In this document: one piece after another, positions 8,409 to 17,582 of the stretch | How positions within the stretch are numbered: the first letter of the stretch is position 1 | How the letters are laid out: every line of letters begins with the position of its first letter | Source: Phycisphaerales bacterium | GTDB lineage: Bacteria > Planctomycetota > Phycisphaerae > Phycisphaerales > SM1A02 | Direction: 5' to 3' | DNA: 64,000 nucleotides | Assembly (NCBI GenBank): GCA_030748455.1 | Contig: JASMLY010000080.1 | Location: 21,652-85,651 of the forward strand | Program-made: the position numbers and the translations under genes | Notes under the pieces: model-generated | Seen by the model: the letters and a program-made list of their open reading frames with translations, nothing else | Database searches by the model: none | What the model was told of the DNA's origin: nothing

Positions 8409-9231
8409 CAACTCAAAACGTTTCTCCCCCCTACGTTTCCTAGAAGTTATAGGTGTAACTTCGCTCCGACTCTTTTCATTCCTTGGCTCGAACCTATGGC
8501 TTCTACTTGAAGTTGCAAAACTATTTTGCGTTTCCTGCATTTTACATCGAGTGCGTTTTGGCAAAGGTGCGTTCGTTAATCAAATCGTACGGATCGGTGT
8601 TCGCTCAATCGGTATTGTTTGTTTAGTCTGTGGCTGCATTGGCCTCATCCTTGCCATTCAAATGCAACCTCCTCTAGAAGAGTTCGGACAAGCTGACAAA
8701 ATAGCAAACATCGTTGGTGTTGCGGTTCTACGAGAACTCGGACCTCTCATTGCAGCAATTGTGCTCACTGGATTTGCAGGGGCTTCGATCGCAGCAGAAC
8801 TCGGAACAATGGTGGTCGGCGAAGAGATCGAAGCACTGCACTCCCAAGCATTGAACCCCGTTCGGTTTTTAGTCCTCCCTAGACTACTTGCGACTGTACT
8901 GAGCCTTACACTCCTGACAATCATCGGCGATGTCATTGCGATTCTAAGTGCAGGCTTTGTAACAGTAGAATTTCTTGGAGTCCCCTACGAGATCTATAAA
9001 GACAACACACTCTCCCAAGTTGTTTTAGCAGATTTCGGCACAGGTCTCATTAAAGCTGCTGTTTTTGGAATGATCCTAGCATCCATTGCTTGTACAAATG
9101 GGCTAAAAGTAAGTGGCGGCGCTGCAGGGGTAGGCAAAGCGACAACTGATACAGTTGTGCAAACCATTTTGACAATTGTCATCGTTGACATGCTCTTTAC
9201 ACTCGTCTTCTATCAGTTCGGGTGGACATGA
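8392..9231 (+). CDS. MlaE-family lipid ABC transporter permease
   Basis: Inner-membrane permease of the Mla/Mce-type phospholipid transport family. The 279-residue protein shows the family core: an N-terminal amphipathic segment, QIVRIGVRSIGIVCLVCGCIGL, the hallmark VLRELGPLIAAIVLTGFAGASIAAELGTM, GEEIEALHSQALNP, LPRLLATV, and GLIKAAVFGMILASIACTNGL, with five to six hydrophobic helices. The ATG at 8392 overlaps the STAS gene by 17 bp. The expected ATPase (MlaF) and MCE protein (MlaD) are not downstream; the next gene is on the other strand, so the partners must be encoded elsewhere. The 88 bp after it hold nothing recognisable. Confidence 0.9.
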   Translation: MRSLPDNSKRFSPLRFLEVIGVTSLRLFSFLGSNLWLLLEVAKLFCVSCILHRVRFGKGAFVNQIVRIGVRSIGIVCLVCGCIGLILAIQMQPPLEEFGQADKIANIVGVAVLRELGPLIAAIVLTGFAGASIAAELGTMVVGEEIEALHSQALNPVRFLVLPRLLATVLSLTLLTIIGDVIAILSAGFVTVEFLGVPYEIYKDNTLSQVVLADFGTGLIKAAVFGMILASIACTNGLKVSGGAAGVGKATTDTVVQTILTIVIVDMLFTLVFYQFGWT

Positions 9232-9319
9232 TCTCGTCGATAGCGTTGAAGCAGAAAACGACCCGAAACCCATTTGGATCTCGAGCCGTTTCTTCGATTC
9301 TGTACCACGTATTCTGTCG

Positions 9320-11071
9320 TTACGGTCTCATGAGCACTGCGTTGGCAACAAACCCTTCATCATGAGCTTCCATCGTCCAAGCAGCGGAACCAAGGAACGA
9401 TGCTAAAAGTTCGTTGATTGCTCTTTGTGTTTTCATTTGTTTGTCAAACTCAGTTCTCATTTCTGCAGCCATCTCGGGATCGAATGTTTCCATCTCACGT
9501 AACATCGTATCCATCTGTTGTTCTGATACTTCACTTCCAGCGAGAAGGCTCTCTCCCATGTTTCCAAACCCCCAGCCAGTTGCTTTCTCAGTTGAGATGT
9601 GATGCAGTGCATCATTCCCTACTTCTGTGGTTGATCCTGCAGCAGGATCCGCAGCAATTCTCAACGCATGCTCCACAGAGTGCGTCATCCCCAACATCGC
9701 CCAACCACCACCGACAGCTAAGGACATTGACATATCAAGACCCCCACTCATCATGCCAGCATTTGGAAGTTCGATCGGATAGATACGATATCCAAGAAAA
9801 TCACGAGGCTCTGAGCCTGTTAAAGGCATCGTTGTAGAAAGATACGTTTCCATCGATTCTCCATCTTTGCATTCAACTGCAAGAAGGAATCCAATACTTG
9901 TGTCCGTCAATGGGAGTGAAATTGTTGAGACCACATGCATTGTGTTACCGAGTGGTGCGACTGCTGCGGCGATCCCTTGCTCCATTGCTTCTAGCTGTTG
10001 TGGAGGCATTGGCATCATCGGGTTCATCGCCATCAACCCACGGACCCAAGGTCCGAGTTTGTCAAAATCTACATTCATTTGTGCATACGAAACAGTGTCG
10101 TCCCCGACGAAACTCGGTGCTTTCGTAGGTTCCGAAACAGTGCTTGCAAGCCCAAGAAGGCCGTTGCGACCTTCAGGCATCCAAAGCGTGTACCGTGCTT
10201 GTAAGAATACGTCATCAGATGGTCCCACTGTTACAGTTTCAGCAAACCCATCAATATCACCGATCGCTGTTTTTAACATTGGCAAAAACATTCCGAGCAT
10301 ATTGCTTGTATCTGTTTGTAGCAGTGCGTCAGCAAGATTGTCAGTGAGGAGTGCGGCCTGGAGATTTCCAGAGCCAACTTGATCCATCATCGCTGTATAC
10401 GTTTCATTTGATGCCAAAGATACGGATTCTGTATCTCCATTCGTTGCTGCAATCGCCCTGCTTATGCCATCAGGATCTGTCCCACAAACCAAGTAGCCAT
10501 TCACAGAAGCAAAATAGACTCGATCAAAAGAAATTGTTTGTGAAAGCCCTAGTGGCATGCCTTGGAGTGCAGTTGGATCGAATGGGATTGGAATCATCAC
10601 AACATCCTCACCAGCTAAGTTCACGATTTCCGCATCAGTAGAGTTGTTTTCTAGTACTGATTCGACCATCGCTTCAGAAAACTGTATCAAGTTTGGATCA
10701 TTGATTTCTGCGACCCCTAAAAGTGCGAACGAGATGGTTCCAAGTTCAAAGTCTGCGACTGGATACAGAGCAAATCCCGCATACCCTGCAGGCAATGAGG
10801 GCTTCCAATCATCATCGATTTCTGCTTTGGCAATGAGTTCAGCACATTGGGCTGTGAAATAGTCACACATATCTGAATCTTCAACACCAAAAGCTTCCTT
10901 GATTGTTGTATGAATTTCCGTGCGTTGTTTTTCAGTGAGCGCTGTTTCACAGACATTTTTAGCGTTGTCAACGGAACATACAAAGATTGTTTCGCTTGGT
11001 AGAACTTCTTCGATTGTAAAATCGCCAAAGGCCAATAGTGAAGAGCCAACTAAAATTGGAGTCAGTAACAT
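9320..11071 (-). CDS. Secreted protein of unknown function
   Basis: A 583-residue protein I cannot assign with confidence. It begins with a short hydrophobic leader (MLLTPILVGSSLLAFG) compatible with a signal peptide, followed by repeated alpha/beta stretches of about 150 residues with patterns such as DRVYFASVNGYLVCGTDPDGI and TSIGFLLAVECKDGE, resembling the DUF3352-type exported proteins common in planctomycetes. It is acidic, methionine-rich, and has few cysteines. No catalytic motif stands out. The gene is followed on the same strand by nothing and preceded by an HtrA-like protease gene 46 bp upstream, with which it may be co-transcribed. The family resemblance is from memory and weak. 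Confidence 0.6.
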   Translation of the reverse strand: MLLTPILVGSSLLAFGDFTIEEVLPSETIFVCSVDNAKNVCETALTEKQRTEIHTTIKEAFGVEDSDMCDYFTAQCAELIAKAEIDDDWKPSLPAGYAGFALYPVADFELGTISFALLGVAEINDPNLIQFSEAMVESVLENNSTDAEIVNLAGEDVVMIPIPFDPTALQGMPLGLSQTISFDRVYFASVNGYLVCGTDPDGISRAIAATNGDTESVSLASNETYTAMMDQVGSGNLQAALLTDNLADALLQTDTSNMLGMFLPMLKTAIGDIDGFAETVTVGPSDDVFLQARYTLWMPEGRNGLLGLASTVSEPTKAPSFVGDDTVSYAQMNVDFDKLGPWVRGLMAMNPMMPMPPQQLEAMEQGIAAAVAPLGNTMHVVSTISLPLTDTSIGFLLAVECKDGESMETYLSTTMPLTGSEPRDFLGYRIYPIELPNAGMMSGGLDMSMSLAVGGGWAMLGMTHSVEHALRIAADPAAGSTTEVGNDALHHISTEKATGWGFGNMGESLLAGSEVSEQQMDTMLREMETFDPEMAAEMRTEFDKQMKTQRAINELLASFLGSAAWTMEAHDEGFVANAVLMRP

Positions 11072-11117
11072 GGTTTTTCCTCTCTTGTATTCGCAGCGTG
11101 CATCGCTGTATTGTTTA

Positions 11118-12080
11118 TTATTGGGATTCTGCAGATCCCTCTTTCAACTGTGGTGCTGTTCCGAAGTTTTTCCTATTGGGGGGCACCAAGTATTTGTGAC
11201 CAGAATTTGGGTTCTTTGCATCATAGGCGAAAGCCTCTCGGTTTCGGATAAAATCTTTGACATACCGCGTTGGGATAGCAAAATTCAGCGATTCTGCAGC
11301 GAGAATACCCATGTTCGTAATCCCAACGACCTCACCCTGCTTGTTAAAAAGTGGTCCCCCCGAGTTCCCTGGATTGATTGCTGTATCCGTTTGGACATAC
11401 GTAAGACCATCCAAACTTCGTTGCTTCGTGGAAATCACACCTTGACTCATAGATCGTTCAAGCCCTAAAGGGTTCCCTATTGCGAAGACAGTTTGACCGA
11501 CTTCGATCGATTCAGCCTTCTCTAGAACTGAGTACTCAAAAGGTTCACTGTCAGGGTGTTCTATTCTTAAGAGCGCGAGGTCAAGATGGTTATTCACCGC
11601 GATAATTTCGATATCTTCAATCGTTGTTCGTTTAAGCGTTCCATCTGGTTGCGGAATCCACACTGTGGCTCGAAGGTCTGTTTCACCTTGAATAACATGT
11701 GCGTTCGTGATCGCATACCCATCTTCATTAAGAAGTACTCCTGACCCAAGTCCACCAGGCGTTGAAACTTTAATAACAGAGGCACCAACAAGATTTGCTT
11801 GTTCTCGTGGAGTTCGCTCAGGAATATTCGATTTCGTTCGATAGAGCGATTTTGTCTCTTCTTCATCATTGGAATCTGAAACGATTTCTTCCTCGATATC
11901 TGCTATCTGATCCATTGCAATCGCAATGACTTCAGGGCCAATGTCGATCCAGAGTTTGTTGTCAGTGCGTTTAAGAATTGTGCCGTGCACTTCTGTATTT
12001 CCGTGTAAACGAACGACATCCGCTAAAAGTACGTGTGAAAGCACTGTTGTTACGAATAGGAAAATGAGTAAGTTTTTCAT
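11118..12080 (-). CDS. HtrA-like trypsin-type serine protease, no PDZ domain
   Basis: Exported S1C-type protease. A signal peptide (MKNLLIFLFVTTVLSHVLLA) leads into a small beta domain (about residues 22-70) of the kind found at the N terminus of many planctomycete exported proteins, then the chymotrypsin fold with His128 (AITNAHVI), Asp167 (LDLALLRI) and Ser240 (NPGNSGGPLF). All three catalytic residues are intact. The protein stops at 320 residues, before where HtrA/DegP proteins have PDZ domains. The ATG at 12080 follows AGGAG at good spacing. Substrate is unknown; the neighbour at 9320-11071 is another exported protein. Confidence 0.85.
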   Translation of the reverse strand: MKNLLIFLFVTTVLSHVLLADVVRLHGNTEVHGTILKRTDNKLWIDIGPEVIAIAMDQIADIEEEIVSDSNDEEETKSLYRTKSNIPERTPREQANLVGASVIKVSTPGGLGSGVLLNEDGYAITNAHVIQGETDLRATVWIPQPDGTLKRTTIEDIEIIAVNNHLDLALLRIEHPDSEPFEYSVLEKAESIEVGQTVFAIGNPLGLERSMSQGVISTKQRSLDGLTYVQTDTAINPGNSGGPLFNKQGEVVGITNMGILAAESLNFAIPTRYVKDFIRNREAFAYDAKNPNSGHKYLVPPNRKNFGTAPQLKEGSAESQ

Positions 12081-12126
12081 GGAAGTCTCCTCTAAGAGCA
12101 AGTAATCTTAGTCACTAATGATAGCA

Positions 12127-12132
12127 TATAAT
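12127..12132 (+). promoter_or_regulatory. Possible -10 box upstream of FG-GAP gene
   Basis: A perfect TATAAT lies 30 bases before the start codon of the FG-GAP protein, in the short gap between divergent genes. No convincing -35 is found 16-18 bases upstream (the matching position reads about TTAGTC), so this is a tentative promoter element. Confidence 0.3.
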
Positions 12133-12161
12133 GAAGTAACTCCGGACAAAGAGGAAGACCC

Positions 12162-14447
12162 ATGCTTACACCCACTACAGTCGCGATCGCACTCCTACAT
12201 TTTGCAGGAGCAGTAGATGAAACGCCCCTCGGTGATTTTTTTGGATTCTCATCTATTGAATCAATCAAAATTGGTGACCATGCAGGGCCGATGTATCAAG
12301 GGGATGTAAATGGAGATGGACTTCAAGATTTATTGGTTGTAAATAACCATAAAAGTCGCATCGATCTTCTCGTGCAAAAAAGAAATGCTTCTCCTGATGA
12401 TGCCATAGAAATAACACGAGCAAACGATATCCCAGAACATTGGCGTTTCAAAAAATCACCTGTCATGGTTTCGCATAAAGTTTCTGCGCTTACCCTGTTC
12501 GATTTCAATGGAGACGATCTCACAGACATCGTATACGCTTCAAATCCATCAAACATAGTTTTTCTAGCCCAGAAATCTGATGGTACGTTTGAAAAAGAAC
12601 GGCAACATCGTATCCGAAAAATGCATGCAAACAGATCCGGTTTCAAAATTACAGATGTTATCGGTGATGCCCAACCAGACCTGATCACTCTCATCGATGG
12701 CAATATTCAAATCTTTCCTGTTGATGGAGATGCTCTTGGAAAACCCGTCGTTTTAACAACGGAAGATCGTATCGGTTGGATCATCCTCGCAGATTATGAT
12801 GGAAATGGCTTAGACGACATTGCAGGAATTGCGAGTGATAGCAGTGAACCTGTTCGGCTCTGGTTAGCACAGCAAGATGGCAGTGATGTCCGCATGGGGC
12901 CTCAATTACGCTTTGAATTGCCCGCACTTCGGGAATTCGCTGCTGTAAAGTTACCCAATAAAGAAGCCGCATTGATGGCAATGATTGAACGCACTTCGAA
13001 AAGAATTGTTCTCTCTGAACTCGGAATCGAACCAATCGAAAACCATGGCGATCGCGATACTTCTATAGAAATATTTCCTTTTTTAGGAAAAGAAAAACGA
13101 AGCCAAACAACGGTCGATGTCAATGGCGATGGACTTCAAGACGTGATCGCAACAAATACAGATGACAATACAATTGTTGTCTACCCACAAACTCCTACGA
13201 AAGGGCTCGCCGCTGGTGTCCCTTCCCCAACACTTTCTGGTGTCGACGCTCTAGCAGTTTGCGATCTAGATGAAGATGGAATAGAAGATCTCTTTGTCCT
13301 CAGCGAAGATGAAGGCGTCGTTGGCAGATCACCGCTTTCGGTGCGTGAGATTCCGTTCCCTCAGCCGATGCCAATCTCAGCAGGTTTTACCCCTGTAACA
13401 CTTGACACTGTCAAACTCGGAGAGATCTGGAACGTGGCTATCGTGACAAAGAAGAAACGTGAATATGCGCTTGAACTCATCAATGCGGATGGAAACTCTG
13501 AAATTGTCGAACTTGGTTCTCTTTCTCGAGGCCCGAATGAAATCGTTGCATTCGACGCCGATCAGGACGATCAGGTTGATTTGCTCCTCCTAACCCGAGA
13601 TAAACCAATGATGATGTTGCATGCGACAGAGACAGGGTTTGAACTCCTAGAAGATACAGACATGGGACAGTTTGGACTCGTTCGAGAAGCGTCTGCTGAC
13701 AACACAGCGATCTTTGATATTGACGGTGATGCGCAACCAGAACTTCTTATCGCTGACGAAAATTTTGTACGTGCTGTTCGATACGAACCAGAAACAGCAA
13801 CGAACATTAGCGCAGGCTGGCAAGTTGTCCAACAAATCAATTTACAAGACGGGGAATCAGATCTAGTCTCACTTGCTATTACTGACGAAGCGATCATTGT
13901 CGCTGACAAAGCAAACGATCGGCTTGTGCTGATCGACAAGAGTGATGGAGCGCGTTGGGCAGAAGGAGACAGTCTTTTTGTTCGGGGTTTTGATTTTGGC
14001 CCAATTTATGCAGGTGATTTCACTTCAGATGGAATCAACGATATGTTGGCAATTGGAGATGCTGGCTTTGCTGTTGTGCAACTAGCAGGTGAGCGAATCA
14101 CACTCAACGAAGTGCAATCGTGGCGTAGTGAACACGAGCGTGTTGTCGAGCATGAACTCGCTGTTGGGGATACGAATAACGATGGTTTTGTGGACATGGT
14201 CGCACTCGATGCAGGTGAACAAATGTTAGAAATCTTCACCTTTACTGACCAAGACAATATGTTGTTTGCAACTGAATTCAAGATTTTTGAAACTCGTATT
14301 TTTTCAAGCGGCGAACCGAGCGAGTACGAACCAAGCCAAGTTTTTATCGCAGATTTAACTGGCGACACCCTACGTGACATCGTACTACTGTCCCACGACC
14401 GAGTGTTAATTTATCCTCAAGAAGCAGCAGGTTTACTCGTACAATAG
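12162..14447 (+). CDS. Secreted FG-GAP/VCBS repeat beta-propeller protein
   Basis: A 761-residue extracellular or periplasmic protein made of FG-GAP/VCBS-like repeats. Calcium-binding loops of the form D-x-N/D-x-D-G-x-x-D recur, for example GDVNGDGLQDLLVV (about residue 50), FDFNGDDLTDIVYA, ADYDGNGLDDIAGI, VDVNGDGLQDVIAT, CDLDEDGIEDLFVL, FDIDGDAQPELLIA and GDTNNDGFVDMVAL, roughly every 60-70 residues, which suggests one or two seven-bladed propellers. The N terminus is hydrophobic (LTPTTVAIALLHFAGAVDE) and may be a signal peptide. The ATG at 12162 follows GAGG. Role unknown; such proteins often bind ligands or other cell-surface molecules. Confidence 0.85.
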   Translation: MLTPTTVAIALLHFAGAVDETPLGDFFGFSSIESIKIGDHAGPMYQGDVNGDGLQDLLVVNNHKSRIDLLVQKRNASPDDAIEITRANDIPEHWRFKKSPVMVSHKVSALTLFDFNGDDLTDIVYASNPSNIVFLAQKSDGTFEKERQHRIRKMHANRSGFKITDVIGDAQPDLITLIDGNIQIFPVDGDALGKPVVLTTEDRIGWIILADYDGNGLDDIAGIASDSSEPVRLWLAQQDGSDVRMGPQLRFELPALREFAAVKLPNKEAALMAMIERTSKRIVLSELGIEPIENHGDRDTSIEIFPFLGKEKRSQTTVDVNGDGLQDVIATNTDDNTIVVYPQTPTKGLAAGVPSPTLSGVDALAVCDLDEDGIEDLFVLSEDEGVVGRSPLSVREIPFPQPMPISAGFTPVTLDTVKLGEIWNVAIVTKKKREYALELINADGNSEIVELGSLSRGPNEIVAFDADQDDQVDLLLLTRDKPMMMLHATETGFELLEDTDMGQFGLVREASADNTAIFDIDGDAQPELLIADENFVRAVRYEPETATNISAGWQVVQQINLQDGESDLVSLAITDEAIIVADKANDRLVLIDKSDGARWAEGDSLFVRGFDFGPIYAGDFTSDGINDMLAIGDAGFAVVQLAGERITLNEVQSWRSEHERVVEHELAVGDTNNDGFVDMVALDAGEQMLEIFTFTDQDNMLFATEFKIFETRIFSSGEPSEYEPSQVFIADLTGDTLRDIVLLSHDRVLIYPQEAAGLLVQ

Positions 14448-14498
14448 AAAAAACCTACCGTAACGATTGAGTAAAATTCATACTAACCAATCGGTAAG
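14448..14498 (-). terminator. Rho-independent terminator of gltA
   Basis: Downstream of the gltA stop on the minus strand, CTTACCGATTG pairs with CAATCG and GGTAG across a small bulge, followed by a run of six T. It ends right at the stop codon of the convergent FG-GAP gene. Confidence 0.6.
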
Positions 14499-14537
14499 AT
14501 GAGCACTGCCGCGTGTTTCGCTACGGTGCGCAGCAAG

Positions 14538-15686
14538 TCAACGCTGTGTGATATCGATGTATTCTTGTTTGTGGGGACCGATGTAGTCACAGCGTGGACG
14601 AATCAAACGATTGTCTTGTAAGTACTCGAGACAATGTGCAGTCCAACCAGAGACTCTACTCATTGCAAACAAAGGCGTAAAGAGATCTAAATCGATACCT
14701 AGCGAGAAGTACGTCGTTGCTGAATAGAAATCTACATTTGGGTAGATTCCTTTGGAACCAACTTCACGATCCATAACTTCTTCGATCTTCTTGCTCATCT
14801 CAAACAGATCAGTGTTACCTGTATCTTGCGCAATACCCTGAGCAAATGTTTTGAGATATGTCGCTCGTGGATCAACGGATTTATAGACACGATGACCAAA
14901 ACCCATCACCTTGTCTCTTCGTGAAAGTTTATCTAAAACAAAAGATTCGGCGTTCTCAATGCCATCAATCTCTTGAAGCATCACCATCACCCCTTGGTTC
15001 GCACCACCATGGAGTGGCCCCTTGAGTGTTCCGATTGCAGTTGTAACAGCGGAGTACATGTCACTTAATGTTGAGATCGTCACGAGAGAAGCAAAGGTTG
15101 AGGCGTTGAACCCATGGTCAGCATGCAGAATGAGACAAATGTCCATCGCACGAGCCATTCGATCAGTTGGCTTTTCACCCGTGAGCATATAGAGAAAACT
15201 CTCAGCAATTGAAGCTGCATTGTCCGGACGTACGAGATCTAAGCCCTTTCGATGCCGATCAAATCCAGCGATCAACGCGGGCATCTTGGCGAGCATCGCG
15301 AGAGATTTACGCTCGTTTGCTTCATCAGATGGGTCATCTGCATTGGGATCTTCAAGTGAAAGTGCAGAAGTGAGCGTGCGAAGTGCATGCATTGGACTTG
15401 CATCACGAGGAAGTGAGACGATCATATCCCACATCGAATCAGACAAATCATAATTGCTCTGTAACCGTGCAGTAAAATCAGCGAGCTCACTGTGGCTTGG
15501 CAATCGTCGATTCCAGAGGAGGAAGGTCGTTTCTTCGAACGTGCTGTTGCGGGCGAGGTCGTCTATGTCATACCCAACATATTCAAGAACACCCTTTTCA
15601 CCATCGATAAATGACAAGGATGACCTTGCGACAACGGTTGAGACGAGACCAATATCAGTTTGCATATCTTGCATGACAGCACTCAT
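14538..15686 (-). CDS. gltA: Citrate synthase
   Basis: Condenses oxaloacetate and acetyl-CoA to citrate, entry to the TCA cycle. The 382-residue size matches the short Gram-positive/archaeal-type enzymes that include 2-methylcitrate synthases. Catalytic segments are HADHGFNASTF (His), GPLHGGANQGVM (His) and GFGHRVYKSVDPRA; the Asp lies near YPNVDFYSA. The ATG at 15686 is chosen because AAGGAG lies about nine bases upstream; the open frame continues to 15758 without family similarity. Sequence alone does not rule out methylcitrate synthase activity, but no prp genes are near. Divergent from the rhomboid gene, with a private terminator. Confidence 0.93.
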   Translation of the reverse strand: MSAVMQDMQTDIGLVSTVVARSSLSFIDGEKGVLEYVGYDIDDLARNSTFEETTFLLWNRRLPSHSELADFTARLQSNYDLSDSMWDMIVSLPRDASPMHALRTLTSALSLEDPNADDPSDEANERKSLAMLAKMPALIAGFDRHRKGLDLVRPDNAASIAESFLYMLTGEKPTDRMARAMDICLILHADHGFNASTFASLVTISTLSDMYSAVTTAIGTLKGPLHGGANQGVMVMLQEIDGIENAESFVLDKLSRRDKVMGFGHRVYKSVDPRATYLKTFAQGIAQDTGNTDLFEMSKKIEEVMDREVGSKGIYPNVDFYSATTYFSLGIDLDLFTPLFAMSRVSGWTAHCLEYLQDNRLIRPRCDYIGPHKQEYIDITQR

Positions 15687-15801
15687 GTAAAAAACTCCTT
15701 CGTTGTGGCAACACGCCCTCTGAAAGACCAACGGAGGTCTACGTGTTGTGAACACCATATTCTACCAAAACTTCACTCGAATCCAACCCTACAATACAAA
15801 A

Positions 15802-16956
15802 ATGCTGCTCCCAATTGGTACCGATGTACGCCTCAAAAAAGACCCAACAGTGACGTATTTGCTCATTGGACTCAATATGCTCTTATTTGCCCTCTACTGG
15901 GCTGTTCAACGTGCAACTGGAGACAATGGCTCAGGGGAGATGCTCATGTATGTAAAACAACTCTTTGAGGATGGGGAGCTTTCACGTGGGCAGTTTCATG
16001 TATTGAACCTATGTACCTATCAGTTTATTCATGCAGGTTGGTTGCATGTGATCGGGAACATGATCTTCCTACTCCCATTTGGAAAAGTCGTTGAAGATCG
16101 CCTCGGGCATGTTGGCTTTCTTGCACTCTATCTAGGGTGTGGAATGGTCGGGGGGATTCTGCATGTGCTGTTTTACTCCAATCCAGTCATTGGAGCGAGT
16201 GGATCAGTTTGTGGGATTACAGCCGCTTTCGCGACAATTGCTCCAAAAGCAAGAATCAGAATCTTGTTTGTGTTCTTCATCATCACGATGATCGAAGTCC
16301 CAGGGCTGCTTCTCGTGCTATTCCAGATCGCCTTTGATAGCCTCAACTTGTTCGGATCAATTGCTGGTGCCGATGGGGGAAGAACGGCATGGGTTGTGCA
16401 TCTTGGAGGATATGCAACAGGTATGGGCATCGTGCTCTTACTGTTTTGCACGAAACTCCTTCCACGCGGGGAGTTTGACCTTTGTTCACTGATCACGCAA
16501 GCGAAACGAAGAAGAACATTTCGCTCTACACTCAAACAACCCAATTCCAAAAAGGAAAAGGAAAAAGATACACGATCACCGAGTGACCGAGCGCAAGCTA
16601 GAATTACTCGGCTTTTACAAGAGGGTCAACACGATCACGCGATGGAAGCATATCGAAATGTGTTGCAAACGACACCAGCATTTCGACTTGCCCCACAATG
16701 TAGAATTGAAGTAGCAAATTCACTTGTTCAGGGTGGGCATGTAAAAGAAGCAGCAGCGTTGTATGAATCATATCTTTCACAAACACCAACACCTGAGGAT
16801 GCGCCAACAGTTGCACTCTTCCTTGCTGCAAAATACATTCGCACTTTGGGAAACTCAAAAAGAAGCGTCGAACTTCTTGAATTGTATGCACCCAAATTTA
16901 CAGATGAACATAGTACACTTGCAGAGCAACTCAAACGTGAAGCCCGTACTGTATGA
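15802..16956 (+). CDS. Rhomboid intramembrane serine protease with C-terminal TPR region
   Basis: Membrane protease with six predicted helices over about residues 15-220. Family motifs are present: HAGWLHVIGNMIFLLPFG, GASGSVCGI (nucleophile Ser133 in GxSG) and HLGGYATGMG (His200), so the Ser-His dyad is intact. After a basic linker (KRRRTFRSTLKQPNSKKEKEK) the last 110 residues form TPR-like helical pairs (ARITRLLQEGQHDHAMEAYR onward). The ATG at 15802 gives a short cytoplasmic N terminus; the ORF is open from 15748. Its stop overlaps the trpF start by 4 bp, so the two genes are translationally coupled although their functions look unrelated. Confidence 0.9.
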   Translation: MLLPIGTDVRLKKDPTVTYLLIGLNMLLFALYWAVQRATGDNGSGEMLMYVKQLFEDGELSRGQFHVLNLCTYQFIHAGWLHVIGNMIFLLPFGKVVEDRLGHVGFLALYLGCGMVGGILHVLFYSNPVIGASGSVCGITAAFATIAPKARIRILFVFFIITMIEVPGLLLVLFQIAFDSLNLFGSIAGADGGRTAWVVHLGGYATGMGIVLLLFCTKLLPRGEFDLCSLITQAKRRRTFRSTLKQPNSKKEKEKDTRSPSDRAQARITRLLQEGQHDHAMEAYRNVLQTTPAFRLAPQCRIEVANSLVQGGHVKEAAALYESYLSQTPTPEDAPTVALFLAAKYIRTLGNSKRSVELLELYAPKFTDEHSTLAEQLKREARTV

Positions 16957-17582
16957 CGTACTCTTTTCTAAACACTTCTACTCCCTCAGTCAAAATCTGT
17001 GGTCTTACTACAGAAGAAAGTGTTGATGTCTCTGTCGGAGCAGGTGCAGATGCGATCGGGTTTGTGTTCGTACAGAGTTCACCACGTGTGATTCGTCGCG
17101 CACTCGCCAATAGACTGCTCACGCAATTGCCCGGAGATGTACTTCCCATCGCTGTTCTGCAAGATTACGGTGACCTCAACGACTTCTCTGACTGGCCAGG
17201 TTGGCTCCAGTTATGTGGGAATGAGGACAAGGACTGTATCGAATCATCACCCCGACCAGTCATTAAAGCAGTGCAATGGACTCAAGGTGTTGTAGCGACT
17301 TGGGGTGCGTGTACGCTGATGGAAGCAATTCTCGTAGATGGTTCAACAGGGGGATTAGGTACGATGGCGCCAATCGAGGAACTCACCACTGCAATGTCGG
17401 CGTTTTCAACTCCAGTCATTGTCGCTGGAGGACTCCATGCAGGAAATGTGCAGGAAGTGATTCGTGCAACGCAGCCAAACGCAGTAGACGTAAGCAGCGG
17501 AGTGGAATCTTCAAGAGGTGTGAAAGACCCAGAACTCATCTGCTCATTTATCGAAGCTGTAAAAGAAACGTCACTCCAATGA
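16953..17582 (+). CDS. trpF: Phosphoribosylanthranilate isomerase
   Basis: Third step of tryptophan synthesis, an Amadori rearrangement on a TIM barrel. The 209 residues show the catalytic Cys in VKICGLT (about 13-19), GADAIGFVF, QLCGNED, and the C-terminal phosphate-binding strand pair FSTPVIVAGGLHAGNV and AVDVSSGVESSRGVKD containing the general acid Asp. The ATG overlaps the rhomboid stop (ATGA). The end overlaps the convergent moaC gene by 12 bp. The other trp genes are not here except possibly the glutamine amidotransferase at 20298-20897, so the pathway is dispersed in this genome. Confidence 0.93.
   Translation: MTYSFLNTSTPSVKICGLTTEESVDVSVGAGADAIGFVFVQSSPRVIRRALANRLLTQLPGDVLPIAVLQDYGDLNDFSDWPGWLQLCGNEDKDCIESSPRPVIKAVQWTQGVVATWGACTLMEAILVDGSTGGLGTMAPIEELTTAMSAFSTPVIVAGGLHAGNVQEVIRATQPNAVDVSSGVESSRGVKDPELICSFIEAVKETSLQ

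Noticed and set aside
9232..9406. Short frames after mlaE that might be an mlaF start
   Set aside because: No Walker A or ABC signature; they overlap the 3' end of the convergent exported-protein gene.
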